64,000 nucleotides of DNA from Halapricum desulfuricans (GTDB lineage Archaea; Halobacteriota; Halobacteria; Halobacteriales; Haloarculaceae). A program made the position numbers and the translations under genes. Under the pieces are notes generated by a model. The model was not told where the DNA came from. It did no database searches and saw only the letters and a list, made by a program, of their open reading frames with translations. The stretch covers positions 2,170,001-2,234,000 of the forward strand of contig NZ_CP064791.1 of NCBI RefSeq assembly GCF_017094465.1, in the 5' to 3' direction. This document shows positions 7,540 to 16,150 of this stretch, piece by piece (the stretch's first letter is position 1; each line of letters starts with the position of its first letter).

Positions 7540-9411
7540 TCAGCGTGTGTGGACGGCTTCGCCGGCGGCGTCGGCGGCGGCCTCCATGACCGCTTCCGAG
7601 AGGGTCGGGTGAGTGTGGACGGTACCGGCGAGTTCTTCCAGCGTGAGACCGCGTTCGACCGCCAGCGCGACCTCGCCGACAAGTTCGGAGGCTTCGGGCG
7701 CAACGATCTGAGCGCCGAGGACAGTACCGGTCGGCTCGTCGGCGACGATCCGGACGAAGCCCTCGGGTGCCTCGACGGTCAGCGCGCGACCGTTTCCGCT
7801 CAGCGGCATTTGCCCGACAGCGGGCGTATAACCGGCGTCGTCGGCTTCCTCGGACGTCATCCCGACTGTCGCGACTTCAGGATCGGTAAAGACTGCCGCG
7901 GGCATCGCCGTGTGATCGAGCGCGGCGGGTTCACCAGCGATCGCGGCCGCGGCGACCTCACCCTCGTGGCTGGCCTTGTGCGCGAGCATCGGTTCGCCGG
8001 CTACGTCGCCGATAGCGAAGACGTGCGGGCGCTCGGTCCGACCCTGTGCGTCGGTCGGGATGAATCCGTCCTCGTCGGGTTCGATCCCGATCGCGTCGAG
8101 TCCGACCGTGTCGGTGACCGGCTCCCGGCCGGGTACCGCGAGAATTGCATCGGCCTCGAGCTCCGCTGCGGGCCCGTCCTCACTTTCGGTGTGGACGACG
8201 ACGCCGTCGCCGTCCCGTTCCCAGTCGGCGGCGAGTTCGCCAAACCGGAAGTCGATCCCCAGGTCGGTGGCTTCCTCGCGGACCACCCGCGAGATGTCCG
8301 CTTCGTAGGTCGGGAGCACGTCATCGAGCATCTCAACGACCGTCACGTCCGTCCCGAGCTTCGCGAAGACGGTCGACAGTTCCATCCCGATGTAGCCCGC
8401 GCCGACGACGACCAGCGAGCCAGGGACCTCTGGGAGATCGAGCGCATCCCGTGAGTCGAGGATGTACTCGCCGTCGGGTTCGAACCCGGGAATCTCGAGG
8501 ACGCGGCTGCCGGTCGCGACGATCGCGTTCTCGAAGGCGAGCGTCGAGGTCCCGTCCGCTGTCTCGATCTCGGCGACGTGGTCGTCGACGAATCGCGCGG
8601 TCCCCTCGACGAGCGTGGCCCCGGCCGCCCGACAGAGGTTCTCGACGCCGCCGGTGAGTTGGTCGACGACGCCGTCTTTCCAGTCGACGAGCTGGTCGAA
8701 GTCGACGTCGACCTCCGCAGTGATCCCGAGGTGTTCGGCGTTCCGTACCTCGTGGGCGAGGTCACTCCCGTGGATAAGCGCCTTCGAGGGGATGCAACCG
8801 TAGTTCAGACAGGTCCCGCCGTAGGCGTCGCGCTCGACGAGCGTGACATCGAGTCCGAGCTTGGCGGCCCGAATCGCGGCGACGTAGCCGCCCGGCCCGG
8901 CCCCGACGATCAGAACGTCCGTCTCCTCGTCGGCGTCTCCCGGGGCAGCCGAGGCGCCCCCAGTTCGCGAGACGGCTGCAGTCGGTTCGTCATCGGCCCC
9001 GTCGTCGTCCTCGACCCGCGAGACGGCCGAGGTCGGTTCGTCGTCGGTCTCGTCGTTGTCCCCGACTCGCGAGACGGCCGAGGTCGGTTCGTCGTCGCCG
9101 TCATCCACGCGCGAGACAGCAGAGGTCTGTCCGTCGTCGGTCGGTTCTCCGGCGTCCTCCGGCGCCGATTCGACTTCGTCGACCGCCTCGTAGGCGACAA
9201 GCGACTCGCCAACAGGGATGTCGTCGCCGACCGAGTGGAGCAGTTCGGTGACGACCATCGGCCCGGGTGCGGTGACCTCGACCACCGACTTGTCGGTCTC
9301 GACGTCGGCGATCCGGTCGCCGGCTTCGACCGTGTCGCCGGGTTCGACGTGCCAGGCGACGAGTTTCCCCTCGTCGCTCCCGTCGTCGCACTCCGGCATC
9401 TCGAATTCCAT
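7540..9411 (-). CDS. Dihydrolipoamide dehydrogenase with fused N-terminal lipoyl domain, 623 aa
   Basis: Residues 1-75 form a lipoyl domain with the attachment lysine K41 in DVETDKS. Residues 85-160 are an acidic linker with four imperfect repeats around DEPTSAVSR. The rest is an FAD/NAD disulfide oxidoreductase with GAGPGG (170-175), the redox pair C201/C206 in GGTCLNYGCIPSK, and a C-terminal HTHPTLSE motif. It oxidises dihydrolipoyl groups with NAD. The start at 9411 is favoured by GAGGTG about 6 nt upstream. No E1 or E2 genes are nearby, so a peroxide-defence role is plausible. Confidence 0.92.
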   Translation of the reverse strand: MEFEMPECDDGSDEGKLVAWHVEPGDTVEAGDRIADVETDKSVVEVTAPGPMVVTELLHSVGDDIPVGESLVAYEAVDEVESAPEDAGEPTDDGQTSAVSRVDDGDDEPTSAVSRVGDNDETDDEPTSAVSRVEDDDGADDEPTAAVSRTGGASAAPGDADEETDVLIVGAGPGGYVAAIRAAKLGLDVTLVERDAYGGTCLNYGCIPSKALIHGSDLAHEVRNAEHLGITAEVDVDFDQLVDWKDGVVDQLTGGVENLCRAAGATLVEGTARFVDDHVAEIETADGTSTLAFENAIVATGSRVLEIPGFEPDGEYILDSRDALDLPEVPGSLVVVGAGYIGMELSTVFAKLGTDVTVVEMLDDVLPTYEADISRVVREEATDLGIDFRFGELAADWERDGDGVVVHTESEDGPAAELEADAILAVPGREPVTDTVGLDAIGIEPDEDGFIPTDAQGRTERPHVFAIGDVAGEPMLAHKASHEGEVAAAAIAGEPAALDHTAMPAAVFTDPEVATVGMTSEEADDAGYTPAVGQMPLSGNGRALTVEAPEGFVRIVADEPTGTVLGAQIVAPEASELVGEVALAVERGLTLEELAGTVHTHPTLSEAVMEAAADAAGEAVHTR

Positions 9412-9531
9412 TGTCATCACCTCGATATCACGACTGAACCACCAATAGGGCTTTGATACACCGGACACCCAATTGATCTTTCATGGAAAACACACAACCA
9501 GCCACGTCTATACGAGCGAGGTGATGACAAG

Positions 9532-9556
9532 ATGCCGTGCCGATCTCCGACGGCAT
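9532..9556. repeat. 7-bp inverted repeat ATGCCGT/ACGGCAT
   Basis: Perfect arms at 9532-9538 and 9550-9556 with an 11-nt spacer lie in the 290-bp gap between two divergent genes. It could be an operator or a short hairpin. A 17-codon frame at 9555-9608 overlaps it but is not supported. Confidence 0.3.
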
Positions 9557-9701
9557 GGCCAGAGATCTCGAATACTGGATTGAATCCGGAGAGACACCGA
9601 TGTCATGATTAAAAGAACAGAAATTGCGCTATTAAACAGGGTTAATACTTTCGACGAGTTGAAGGCAGTCCAGTATAGAAAAGACACAAACACACAATAC
9701 T

Positions 9702-10820
9702 ATGAGCCAGGTCAATTCGACATCGACGGAGCGATCGAGGATCGCGAATACGGTCGAGTTCTTCGGCCCACAGTGGTTCGGTTCGACGATGGGAACTGGG
9801 GCGCTCGGGGTCGCACTCGCGCTGGTCGGAGCGCAACTCGGCGTCGGCGCACTGCTCCCGTTCGCGCAGTTTTTCGTCGCGCTGACGGCCGTGATGACGG
9901 TTACCTACACCGTGCCGTGGCTGGCGCGGATGTGGCTCTACCCCGGCCGCGTGTGGGACGACCTGACCCATCCGATCCGGAGTCAGTTCTTCCCGACGAT
10001 GCCGATCACGCTGATCGTCCTCGGGCTCGGAATCGCGCAGACGATGAGCGACATCGTCCCGACGAGCGTGCTCGAACCGCTATTGACGGGGCTGTTCGTC
10101 GTCGGGAGCGCCGGTATCTTCGGGTTCGGGCTGCTCGTCGTCTCGATCATGTTCACGAACGACCGGATCGGGACCGAGCACGGCGTCTTCGCCTGGTACA
10201 TCCCGCCCGTGAGCCATCTCGTCATTCCGCTACTGGGCTTCGAACTCGTCGCCGGCCACCTCGCCGGCACAATGATGGGCCAGCTCGTGTTTCTGCTTTC
10301 GATGATCGCCCTGGGGATCGGGAGCTTCATGTTCCTGTTTTTCGGATCGATCGTTCTGCACCGCTACGCCTACGAGAGTCTCCCGCGCGAGAAGCTCGCG
10401 CCGACGTTCGTCATCGGGCTGGCTCCGACGGCCGTGCTCACCATCGCGGTCGTGAAACTCGCGCACGCGCTGGAAGCCGGCACCGGGCTCGGGCTGGCGA
10501 CCGAGCCACTGATACCGGGGTTGAAGCTCGTCGCGCTGGTGCTATGGGGCTTTTCGGCCTGGTGGTTTGTGCTGACCGCCGCGCTGGTGACCCACTACGT
10601 CACTCGCCGGACCCACCCGTTCTTTTTCACCTGGTGGGCCTACACCTTCCCGCTCGGTGCCTTCGCCCTATCGGCGGGATCGCTCGGTAGCTTCCTCGGA
10701 ATCAGTGCGTTCGTGCCTGTCCTCGTGGCCGTGACCGGACTACTGACGGCCGTCTGGCTCGTCACCGCAGTTCTCACCACTCGCATGGTCGTCCGCGGCC
10801 ACGCGTTCACTCCGGAATAA
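9702..10820 (+). CDS. TDT-family (TehA/SLAC1/Mae1) membrane transporter, 372 aa
   Basis: About ten hydrophobic segments and the early motif FFGPQWFGSTMGTGAL mark the tellurite-resistance/dicarboxylate transporter family. Characterised members move malate, sulfite or anions through a channel-like pore. The substrate cannot be told from sequence. The gene is followed on the same strand by a protein disulfide oxidoreductase, which could point to sulfur or redox chemistry, but that is only context. An AT-rich 90-bp region precedes the ATG. Confidence 0.82.
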   Translation: MSQVNSTSTERSRIANTVEFFGPQWFGSTMGTGALGVALALVGAQLGVGALLPFAQFFVALTAVMTVTYTVPWLARMWLYPGRVWDDLTHPIRSQFFPTMPITLIVLGLGIAQTMSDIVPTSVLEPLLTGLFVVGSAGIFGFGLLVVSIMFTNDRIGTEHGVFAWYIPPVSHLVIPLLGFELVAGHLAGTMMGQLVFLLSMIALGIGSFMFLFFGSIVLHRYAYESLPREKLAPTFVIGLAPTAVLTIAVVKLAHALEAGTGLGLATEPLIPGLKLVALVLWGFSAWWFVLTAALVTHYVTRRTHPFFFTWWAYTFPLGAFALSAGSLGSFLGISAFVPVLVAVTGLLTAVWLVTAVLTTRMVVRGHAFTPE

Positions 10821-10907
10821 CGCCGTTTCACGGCCAGGAACCCGTCTTTTGGAGTATTGGGTAAAACGCAAAATATAACACAGTCAGAGTACCAACGTTG
10901 GAGTAGA

Positions 10908-11555
10908 ATGTCAGTCCTCTCCGCAGACGACCGCAGTCAAGTCAACGAACTTCTGAGCACCCTCGAGGAGACAGTCACCGTCCACGTATTCACCGAGGAC
11001 GATTGTCAGTATTGCGAGGAGACGCTCGATCTCTACGAAGACGTCGAAGGCGAAAGCGACGACATCGTCATCGAGACCCACGACATGAACGATCCGCTGG
11101 CCGAGGAACTGGGCGCGACCAAGTACGACGGCGCGCCCGTCACCGTCATCACTCGCGATGGCGTCACCGGCGTCCGGTACTTCGGTATCCCGTCGGGCCA
11201 GGAGTTCAGCGCCTTCCTGCAGGGACTCATCGCAGTCGCACAGGGCCCCGGCGCGACGGAGCTACCCGACGAAGTTCGCGAGAAAGTCCAGAATATCGAC
11301 CAGCCGGTCAACATCAAGGTGTTCGTGACGCCGACCTGTCCGCACTGCCCGCAGGCAGTTCAGGTGGCCCATCAGATGGCGATCGAAAACGAGGGGATCA
11401 CCGCCGACGGGATCGAGTCCCAGGAGTTCATGGAACTCTCCCAGGAGTACGGCGTCCGGGGCGTCCCGCAGATCAACGTTAACGACGACGGGCAGTTCAC
11501 CGGCGGACTCCCGCCCGAGCAGTTCGTCGACGAGGTTCTCTCCGCTCTCGAATAA
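10908..11555 (+). CDS. Protein disulfide oxidoreductase with two glutaredoxin-like folds, 215 aa
   Basis: Two thioredoxin/glutaredoxin units are fused, each with a CxxC: C33-QY-C36 and C144-PH-C147. A cis-proline region GVPQI follows the second. The size and twin-motif layout match archaeal PDO proteins such as that of Pyrococcus furiosus, which form and isomerise protein disulfides. The second motif (CPHC) is the more oxidising type. The ATG at 10908 is preferred because AAATATAAC lies about 33 nt upstream; a further upstream in-frame ATG would precede this box. Confidence 0.88.
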   Translation: MSVLSADDRSQVNELLSTLEETVTVHVFTEDDCQYCEETLDLYEDVEGESDDIVIETHDMNDPLAEELGATKYDGAPVTVITRDGVTGVRYFGIPSGQEFSAFLQGLIAVAQGPGATELPDEVREKVQNIDQPVNIKVFVTPTCPHCPQAVQVAHQMAIENEGITADGIESQEFMELSQEYGVRGVPQINVNDDGQFTGGLPPEQFVDEVLSALE

Positions 11556-11592
11556 CGCCAGTTATCGCGTTCGGCGACGGTCAGGACCTGAT

Positions 11593-12051
11593 TCAGTACT
11601 CCTGATCGAGGTGTTCGCCGATCCAGCCCGTTTCCAACTCCTCCAGCAGCGACGGCTTCGGCGCGAACGGCTTGAGATCGAGCACGGGCGTTCCATCCAG
11701 CAGGTCCAGCCCTTCGACGTACAGCGTCGTCCCCTCGATCGAGTCGAGTCGGACGACCGTCTGGGCGATCGGGTTCGGCCGATTCGGGCTGGCAGTGGCG
11801 AACACGCCAACTTCGAGCCCATCCGCGAACGGCGGGTGCGCCCGGAGCGTGTCAGCCGGACTCCGGTGCAGGTGTGCGAGGATCGTAACGTGTGAGAATC
11901 CGTCGAGTCCATCGAGACCCGGTTCGAACTCGGGGTCGAGTTCGACCCGTCCGGCCGCGCCCGACGGTTCGTCCGGATCGACCGGGACCGCCGACGGCTC
12001 CTCGAACGGTGACCGGATCTCGCCGATCGGGTCGTAGGTTACCTTCTCCAT
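11593..12051 (-). CDS. TrmO/TsaA-family (UPF0066) methyltransferase-like protein, 152 aa
   Basis: The family β-barrel landmarks are IGEIRSPF near the start, ILAHLHRS in the middle and FATASPNRPNPIAQTVVRL. E. coli TrmO N6-methylates the t6A base at position 37 of a threonine tRNA using SAM, and an archaeal homologue is similar in length. Substrate identity is inferred from the family. The start at 12051 is chosen over an ATG eight codons upstream because the alignment landmark follows directly. Confidence 0.83.
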   Translation of the reverse strand: MEKVTYDPIGEIRSPFEEPSAVPVDPDEPSGAAGRVELDPEFEPGLDGLDGFSHVTILAHLHRSPADTLRAHPPFADGLEVGVFATASPNRPNPIAQTVVRLDSIEGTTLYVEGLDLLDGTPVLDLKPFAPKPSLLEELETGWIGEHLDQEY

Positions 12052-12122
12052 AGCATCAGTTGCACGGGCGGTCAAATAGAGGCGACGGTGTCCGTGGTCG
12101 GAGCCGGGGTCACGACGCCCAA

Positions 12123-12887
12123 TTACTCGGGGAACAGCTCGACCTCGCGTTCGATCCCGTCGATGCGCTCGATGTCCCCGTGATCGAGCCGGAGTTCGCG
12201 CGCGGCGAGGTTCGCTTCGAGGTGCTCGCGACTGGAGGCCTTCGGAATCGTGACGACGTTTTCGTGTGAGAGGACCCAGGCGATCGAGACAGCCGCCGGC
12301 GAGGTGTCGTGTTTCTCAGCGACCGCCCGGATCTCGGGTACGTCGAACACCTCGCCGCCGGCCAGCGGCGAGTACGCGACCACTGTGTAGCCGTGTTCAC
12401 GGGCGTGATCGAGCAGGTCCGACTGCTGAAACAGGGGGTGGAACTCGACCTGGTTTGCGACCAGCGGGGCGTCACAGTGGGCCTGGGCACGCTCGTACTG
12501 CTCGGGCGTGAAGTTGCTCACCGCGAGGTGTTCGGTCAGGCCCCGCTCGCGGACGGTTTCGAGTGCGGCCATCGTCCCCTCGGGATCGTAGCCGCCGCGA
12601 GGCCGGTGAACGTACAGCAGATCGACCCGATCGACACCGAGCCGATCGAGGCTGGCCCGCGTTCCCGATTCGACGTCCCCAGGTGCGAGCGAGTCCACCC
12701 AGAGTTTCGTCGCCAGCGTCACGCCTTCGCGCGGGAGAGCGCTGTCGGCCAGCCCCTCGCCGACGACGCGTTCGTTCTCGTATATCTGTGCGGTATCGAG
12801 ATGTCGATAGCCGACCTCGAGTGCCGTCGAAATTGCGGACGGCTCGTCGATACCCATCGTGCCGAGACCGACTGGCGGGAGGTCCAT
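12123..12887 (-). CDS. Aldo/keto reductase, 254 aa
   Basis: NADPH-dependent oxidoreductase with the AKR catalytic tetrad in context: D and Y in HLDTAQIYENE, K in LATKLW, and H in YVHRP. PKASS near the C-terminus binds the cofactor phosphate. It is close in size to bacterial 2,5-diketo-D-gluconate reductase types. The true substrate is unknown. The upstream region contains repeats that extend the open frame artificially, so the ATG at 12887, just before PPVGLGTMG, is used. Confidence 0.88.
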   Translation of the reverse strand: MDLPPVGLGTMGIDEPSAISTALEVGYRHLDTAQIYENERVVGEGLADSALPREGVTLATKLWVDSLAPGDVESGTRASLDRLGVDRVDLLYVHRPRGGYDPEGTMAALETVRERGLTEHLAVSNFTPEQYERAQAHCDAPLVANQVEFHPLFQQSDLLDHAREHGYTVVAYSPLAGGEVFDVPEIRAVAEKHDTSPAAVSIAWVLSHENVVTIPKASSREHLEANLAARELRLDHGDIERIDGIEREVELFPE

Positions 12888-12938
12888 ATCGGCAGTACGG
12901 CGACATGGTAGTAAGGCGTGTCGGGAGAGGCGAGACTC

Positions 12939-13036
12939 CGAGCGAAGCGAGGAGTCTCGGAACGGCGAGCGGGGAGAGCGAGACGCGACCGCAGGGAGCG
13001 TCTCGAACGCGAGCGGGGAGCAGAGCGAGCCGTGAG
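12939..13036. repeat. 98-bp direct repeat, copy 1
   Basis: Identical to 13073-13170 (period 134 bp). It starts CGAGCGAAGCGAGGAGTCTC. The arm GAGACTCC at 12932-12939 pairs with GGAGTCTC at 12951-12958. CGAGACGC pairs with GCGTCTCG farther in, so the unit can form two hairpins. Short GAGCGAAGCGAG-type repeats are common between haloarchaeal genes. Confidence 0.9.
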
Positions 13037-13072
13037 CAAAACGACCCGCGAGCAGCGAGATACCAAACCAGT

Positions 13073-13170
13073 CGAGCGAAGCGAGGAGTCTCGGAACGGC
13101 GAGCGGGGAGAGCGAGACGCGACCGCAGGGAGCGTCTCGAACGCGAGCGGGGAGCAGAGCGAGCCGTGAG
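13073..13170. repeat. 98-bp direct repeat, copy 2
   Basis: Base-for-base identical to copy 1 by eye. It lacks the left arm of the first hairpin because the sequence before it differs. After both copies a shared AAACGACCC stretch follows with small differences, so the duplication probably covered the full 134-bp unit and the rest has drifted. Confidence 0.9.
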
Positions 13171-13263
13171 TGAAACGACCCGTGAGTAAAACGACCTGCG
13201 ATCAGCGGGACAGTCGCCCCCAAAGAGCAACGCTTTTGCGCGCGCTGGGTTGACTGTCGGCCA

Positions 13264-15063
13264 ATGTTGGGGCTGCGCTCGGCCGTCGGTCGCGCGAAGC
13301 GACGGCTCGTCGCCGACTTGCGTTCGGATCCGTACCTCGTGGCGATTCTCGTCGTCACGGTCGTACTCGCGGGATTTTACGTCTGGCACGGCGTCCCAAA
13401 CTTCGCAACCTGGGACGAACGCGATCGGCTCCTCGATCCGCTCGTGGCCTACGGCCGGGTCATCGACCAGCCGAGCCTCGGGGCGCTCCGGGAGGGAGTC
13501 ATCTGGGGTCGCCAGCCCTTCGGCGCGACGTTTTACCTCTACGCGCTGGCGCTGTTGCCGGTGGTGATCGCGGCGGCCGTCACCGGTGATCTCGGCGCAA
13601 TTGCGGGTTTCGGGTTGCCGGCCGAGCAGTTCGGCTTCTGGGAGCTGTGGCACACCACCCCCGAATGGATCTGGTCCGCGAGCCTGGTGAGCGTCCGGTT
13701 ACTGAACGTCGCTTTCGCCGCCGGCATCGTCTATCTCACCTACCGACTCGGGACGTACCTTCGCGACCGAACGACCGGCCGACTGGCTGGGGCCTTCCTC
13801 GCTGTCACGTGGGGGTTGATTACGCTCGCCCACGAGGGCGGCGAGGACATCCCCTCGGTGTTCGCGCTGCTGTTGGCGCTGTATCTGCTGGTGCAGTACG
13901 TCGAGACGGGCAAGCGTCGGCGGTTCTTCGAGGCCAGCGCTGTCGGTGCAGCCGCGATGGCGCTCAAACTGACGACCGCACCGATCGTGTTCACAATCGC
14001 GATCGCACACCTGCTGCGGATCTATCGCGAGGGCGACTCCTGGCGGCGACTGTTCGACGATCGCGATCTGCTGATCGACGGGGCTGCCGTCGGCGCGGTC
14101 GTCCTACTGCTCGGGTTCCCGACGCTGTTGGTCGGCGGCGTCATCGAGTTCCTCATCCGGATCGTCGGCCACCCGGCGAATCGGGTGTCGGCCCAGAATG
14201 GCCCCAACGCCTCGATTCTGTGGTGGTTCCTGCGGGGCTATGTCAATGCCTTCGGACTCCCGCTGTTTCTCGCAAGTATGGCCGGCCTGGGCGCTGGGCT
14301 TGCCCGCCTTCGGAAGAGACTGACCGGCGGTTCGACCGTGTTGCTTGCCTATCTTGGCCTGTACGCGCTCTTGCTCACGGGCTGGCACGACTTCCGGCCA
14401 CACCACCTGCTGCCGACGCTGCCGCTGCTCGTTGTCTTTCTCGCGGACGGGATTTCGCGGCTCCGCGAGCGCCGGCCCGCCCTGGCCCGGCCGATCGTCG
14501 CGGTCCTGTTGGTCACGTCAGGTGCATACGCCGCGGTCGGCGCGGCTGGATACGCTTCGACACCGCGGGCCGAAGCGGTCGACTGGATGGACGACAACGT
14601 CGAGCGCAACGCGACCATGGAGTTTTACACCCGCGGATTCGAGGAGTCGGCGACGCCCCACTGGATCGACGCCCAGTACCCCTACGCCGGAGACGACCGG
14701 GGATCGCTCGATCCCTGTCCGGAGTACGTGCAACTGTCCTACCGGGATCTACTGTACCTTCGGGACGTGCCCGACGACCACCGAAGTGCGTACGTTCGTC
14801 ACAACACCGAGGAGCGAGCGACACACGTCCGGGCGCTGCTCAACGGCAGCTACGGCTACGATATCGTCGCGGAGTTCGGGGAGCGACCGCCGGAGTACGC
14901 CCCGGATCGGCCGACGCCCGGCTCGGTTGGCGAGATCCTGCCGCTGGGGATCTATCCCCAGTCCGATCAATATTCCGACGAGCAGGAACTGCGAGCCAAC
15001 CAGTACGTGGTGATCCTCCGATACAACGGGAGCTGCGAGCAGCCGTTGCCGCGTCCGGATTAG
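13264..15063 (+). CDS. GT-C-fold membrane glycosyltransferase (ArnT/PMT-like), 599 aa
   Basis: About eleven hydrophobic segments are followed by a soluble C-terminal domain of roughly 170 residues facing outside. The first outer loop holds ATWDERDRL, the acidic motif where GT-C enzymes such as ArnT and protein mannosyltransferases place the catalytic aspartate. The likely role is transfer of a sugar from a lipid-linked donor to a surface acceptor. Donor and acceptor are unknown. The ATG at 13264 directly precedes a basic stretch and the first membrane helix. Confidence 0.8.
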   Translation: MLGLRSAVGRAKRRLVADLRSDPYLVAILVVTVVLAGFYVWHGVPNFATWDERDRLLDPLVAYGRVIDQPSLGALREGVIWGRQPFGATFYLYALALLPVVIAAAVTGDLGAIAGFGLPAEQFGFWELWHTTPEWIWSASLVSVRLLNVAFAAGIVYLTYRLGTYLRDRTTGRLAGAFLAVTWGLITLAHEGGEDIPSVFALLLALYLLVQYVETGKRRRFFEASAVGAAAMALKLTTAPIVFTIAIAHLLRIYREGDSWRRLFDDRDLLIDGAAVGAVVLLLGFPTLLVGGVIEFLIRIVGHPANRVSAQNGPNASILWWFLRGYVNAFGLPLFLASMAGLGAGLARLRKRLTGGSTVLLAYLGLYALLLTGWHDFRPHHLLPTLPLLVVFLADGISRLRERRPALARPIVAVLLVTSGAYAAVGAAGYASTPRAEAVDWMDDNVERNATMEFYTRGFEESATPHWIDAQYPYAGDDRGSLDPCPEYVQLSYRDLLYLRDVPDDHRSAYVRHNTEERATHVRALLNGSYGYDIVAEFGERPPEYAPDRPTPGSVGEILPLGIYPQSDQYSDEQELRANQYVVILRYNGSCEQPLPRPD

Positions 15064-15153
15064 CGAGGGCGATCGTCACGGACAGAGCGGCAGTATCAGC
15101 AGCATCCGCCGGCCGGGACAGGCTTTTAGCGCTGGCGAGCGTGCCGGTCGCCA

Positions 15154-15597
15154 ATGGATCCGGTCGAGCTATTCAACGAGATGCCGTTCACGCGATTGCT
15201 CGGGATCGAACTCACAGCGGCCGAAGACGGACACGCGGAGGGGCGACTGCACGTCACGGACGACCACACGACCAACCCGGAGACCGGTGTGGTTCACGGC
15301 GGAGCGACGTTCGCGCTGGCCGATAGTGTCGGCGACGCCGCGGTCGTCTCGCTGGCCGGCGAGCTCGTCCCGACGATCGACATGCGGATCGATTATCTCG
15401 CGCCGGCGACGACCGACGTGTACGCCGTGGCGGACGTACTCCGGGACGGCGGATCGCTGGCGGTCACGGAGGTGGAGCTATTCGACGACAGCGAGACACA
15501 CGTCGCGACTGCACACGGCGTGTACAAGACGGACGGTGCGAGCGAGGCGAACGTCTGGCAGGGCGACGCTCAGACGTCCGGCTCGGAGAGCAGATAA
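15154..15597 (+). CDS. PaaI-type hotdog thioesterase, 147 aa
   Basis: The motif NPETGVVHGGATFALADSVG is the PaaI/YbgC-type active-site helix entry with the catalytic acidic residue in the helix. Such enzymes hydrolyse acyl-CoA thioesters, often phenylacetyl or other aromatic CoAs. It overlaps the convergent next gene by 28 nt at the 3' ends. The substrate is not evident from context. Confidence 0.85.
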   Translation: MDPVELFNEMPFTRLLGIELTAAEDGHAEGRLHVTDDHTTNPETGVVHGGATFALADSVGDAAVVSLAGELVPTIDMRIDYLAPATTDVYAVADVLRDGGSLAVTEVELFDDSETHVATAHGVYKTDGASEANVWQGDAQTSGSESR

Positions 15598-16091
15598 CCG
15601 ACAGCCAACACGAGGCGCAGGTCGTCGTGCTCGTCGAGATACGATCCGAGGGCAGTCGGCGTCTCGAAGGCGTTGCCGTACTGGTCGTACAACAGCGTCT
15701 GCTCGCGGTCCCAGTCGATCACGCCCCTGATCTGCCCGAGCAACTTCTCGCCGAGTGGGGAGTCGACCGGAGTCGTGTTCGGCAGATTCGCCCAGTCAGT
15801 GACCTCACTGAGGTCGAACGCGTCGAAATCCCGGACGAGGTCGAACGTGTCCTCGGGGGACGCACCGTCCGGCAGCGACGGGCGTCCGTCGCGGTGTTTG
15901 AGCGCCCCGGTCGCAAGCGCCTGCGAGACCGCGGGGTGGTCCGCAGGGACGAGTACGGCGATGATGTCGTCGAGATACGCCGTGACGCCGGCCGGGGCCG
16001 ACGTGGTCGGGCCACCGACCTGCGGCGTCGGCTGATCGTCCGACGGGGGCGTCGCGTCCGGAGTGGAGTCGCCACGGCGGTCTCGATCCAT
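15570..16091 (-). CDS. Conserved haloarchaeal protein of unknown function, 173 aa
   Basis: A proline/serine-rich, probably disordered N-terminus of about 35 residues precedes a folded acidic domain (AYLDDIIAVLVPADHP ... VIDWDREQTLLYDQYGNAFET). I recognise no named domain, signal peptide or membrane segment. The start is the ATG at 16091, because a longer in-frame extension would run into the neighbouring SDR gene. It may be monocistronic. Confidence 0.65.
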   Translation of the reverse strand: MDRDRRGDSTPDATPPSDDQPTPQVGGPTTSAPAGVTAYLDDIIAVLVPADHPAVSQALATGALKHRDGRPSLPDGASPEDTFDLVRDFDAFDLSEVTDWANLPNTTPVDSPLGEKLLGQIRGVIDWDREQTLLYDQYGNAFETPTALGSYLDEHDDLRLVLAVGYLLSEPDV

Positions 16092-16150
16092 AGACGTGGA
16101 TGACGGTTCGCAAACGGTTAAAAGTATAGCTCGAAAGTCAACGGCGTCGT

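Larger units (their letters stand above)
12888..13263. other. 376-bp intergenic region dominated by GAGCGAAGCGAG-type repeats
   Basis: This divergent gap between the reductase and the glycosyltransferase holds two perfect 98-bp direct repeats and hairpin-forming arms. No credible gene was seen. A promoter for either flanking gene could not be picked out with confidence. Confidence 0.8.

Noticed and set aside
9555-9608. 17-codon frame with plausible sequence (MARDLEYWIESGETPMS)
   Set aside because: Too short and without supporting promoter or homology; it may be a scrap of a lost gene.
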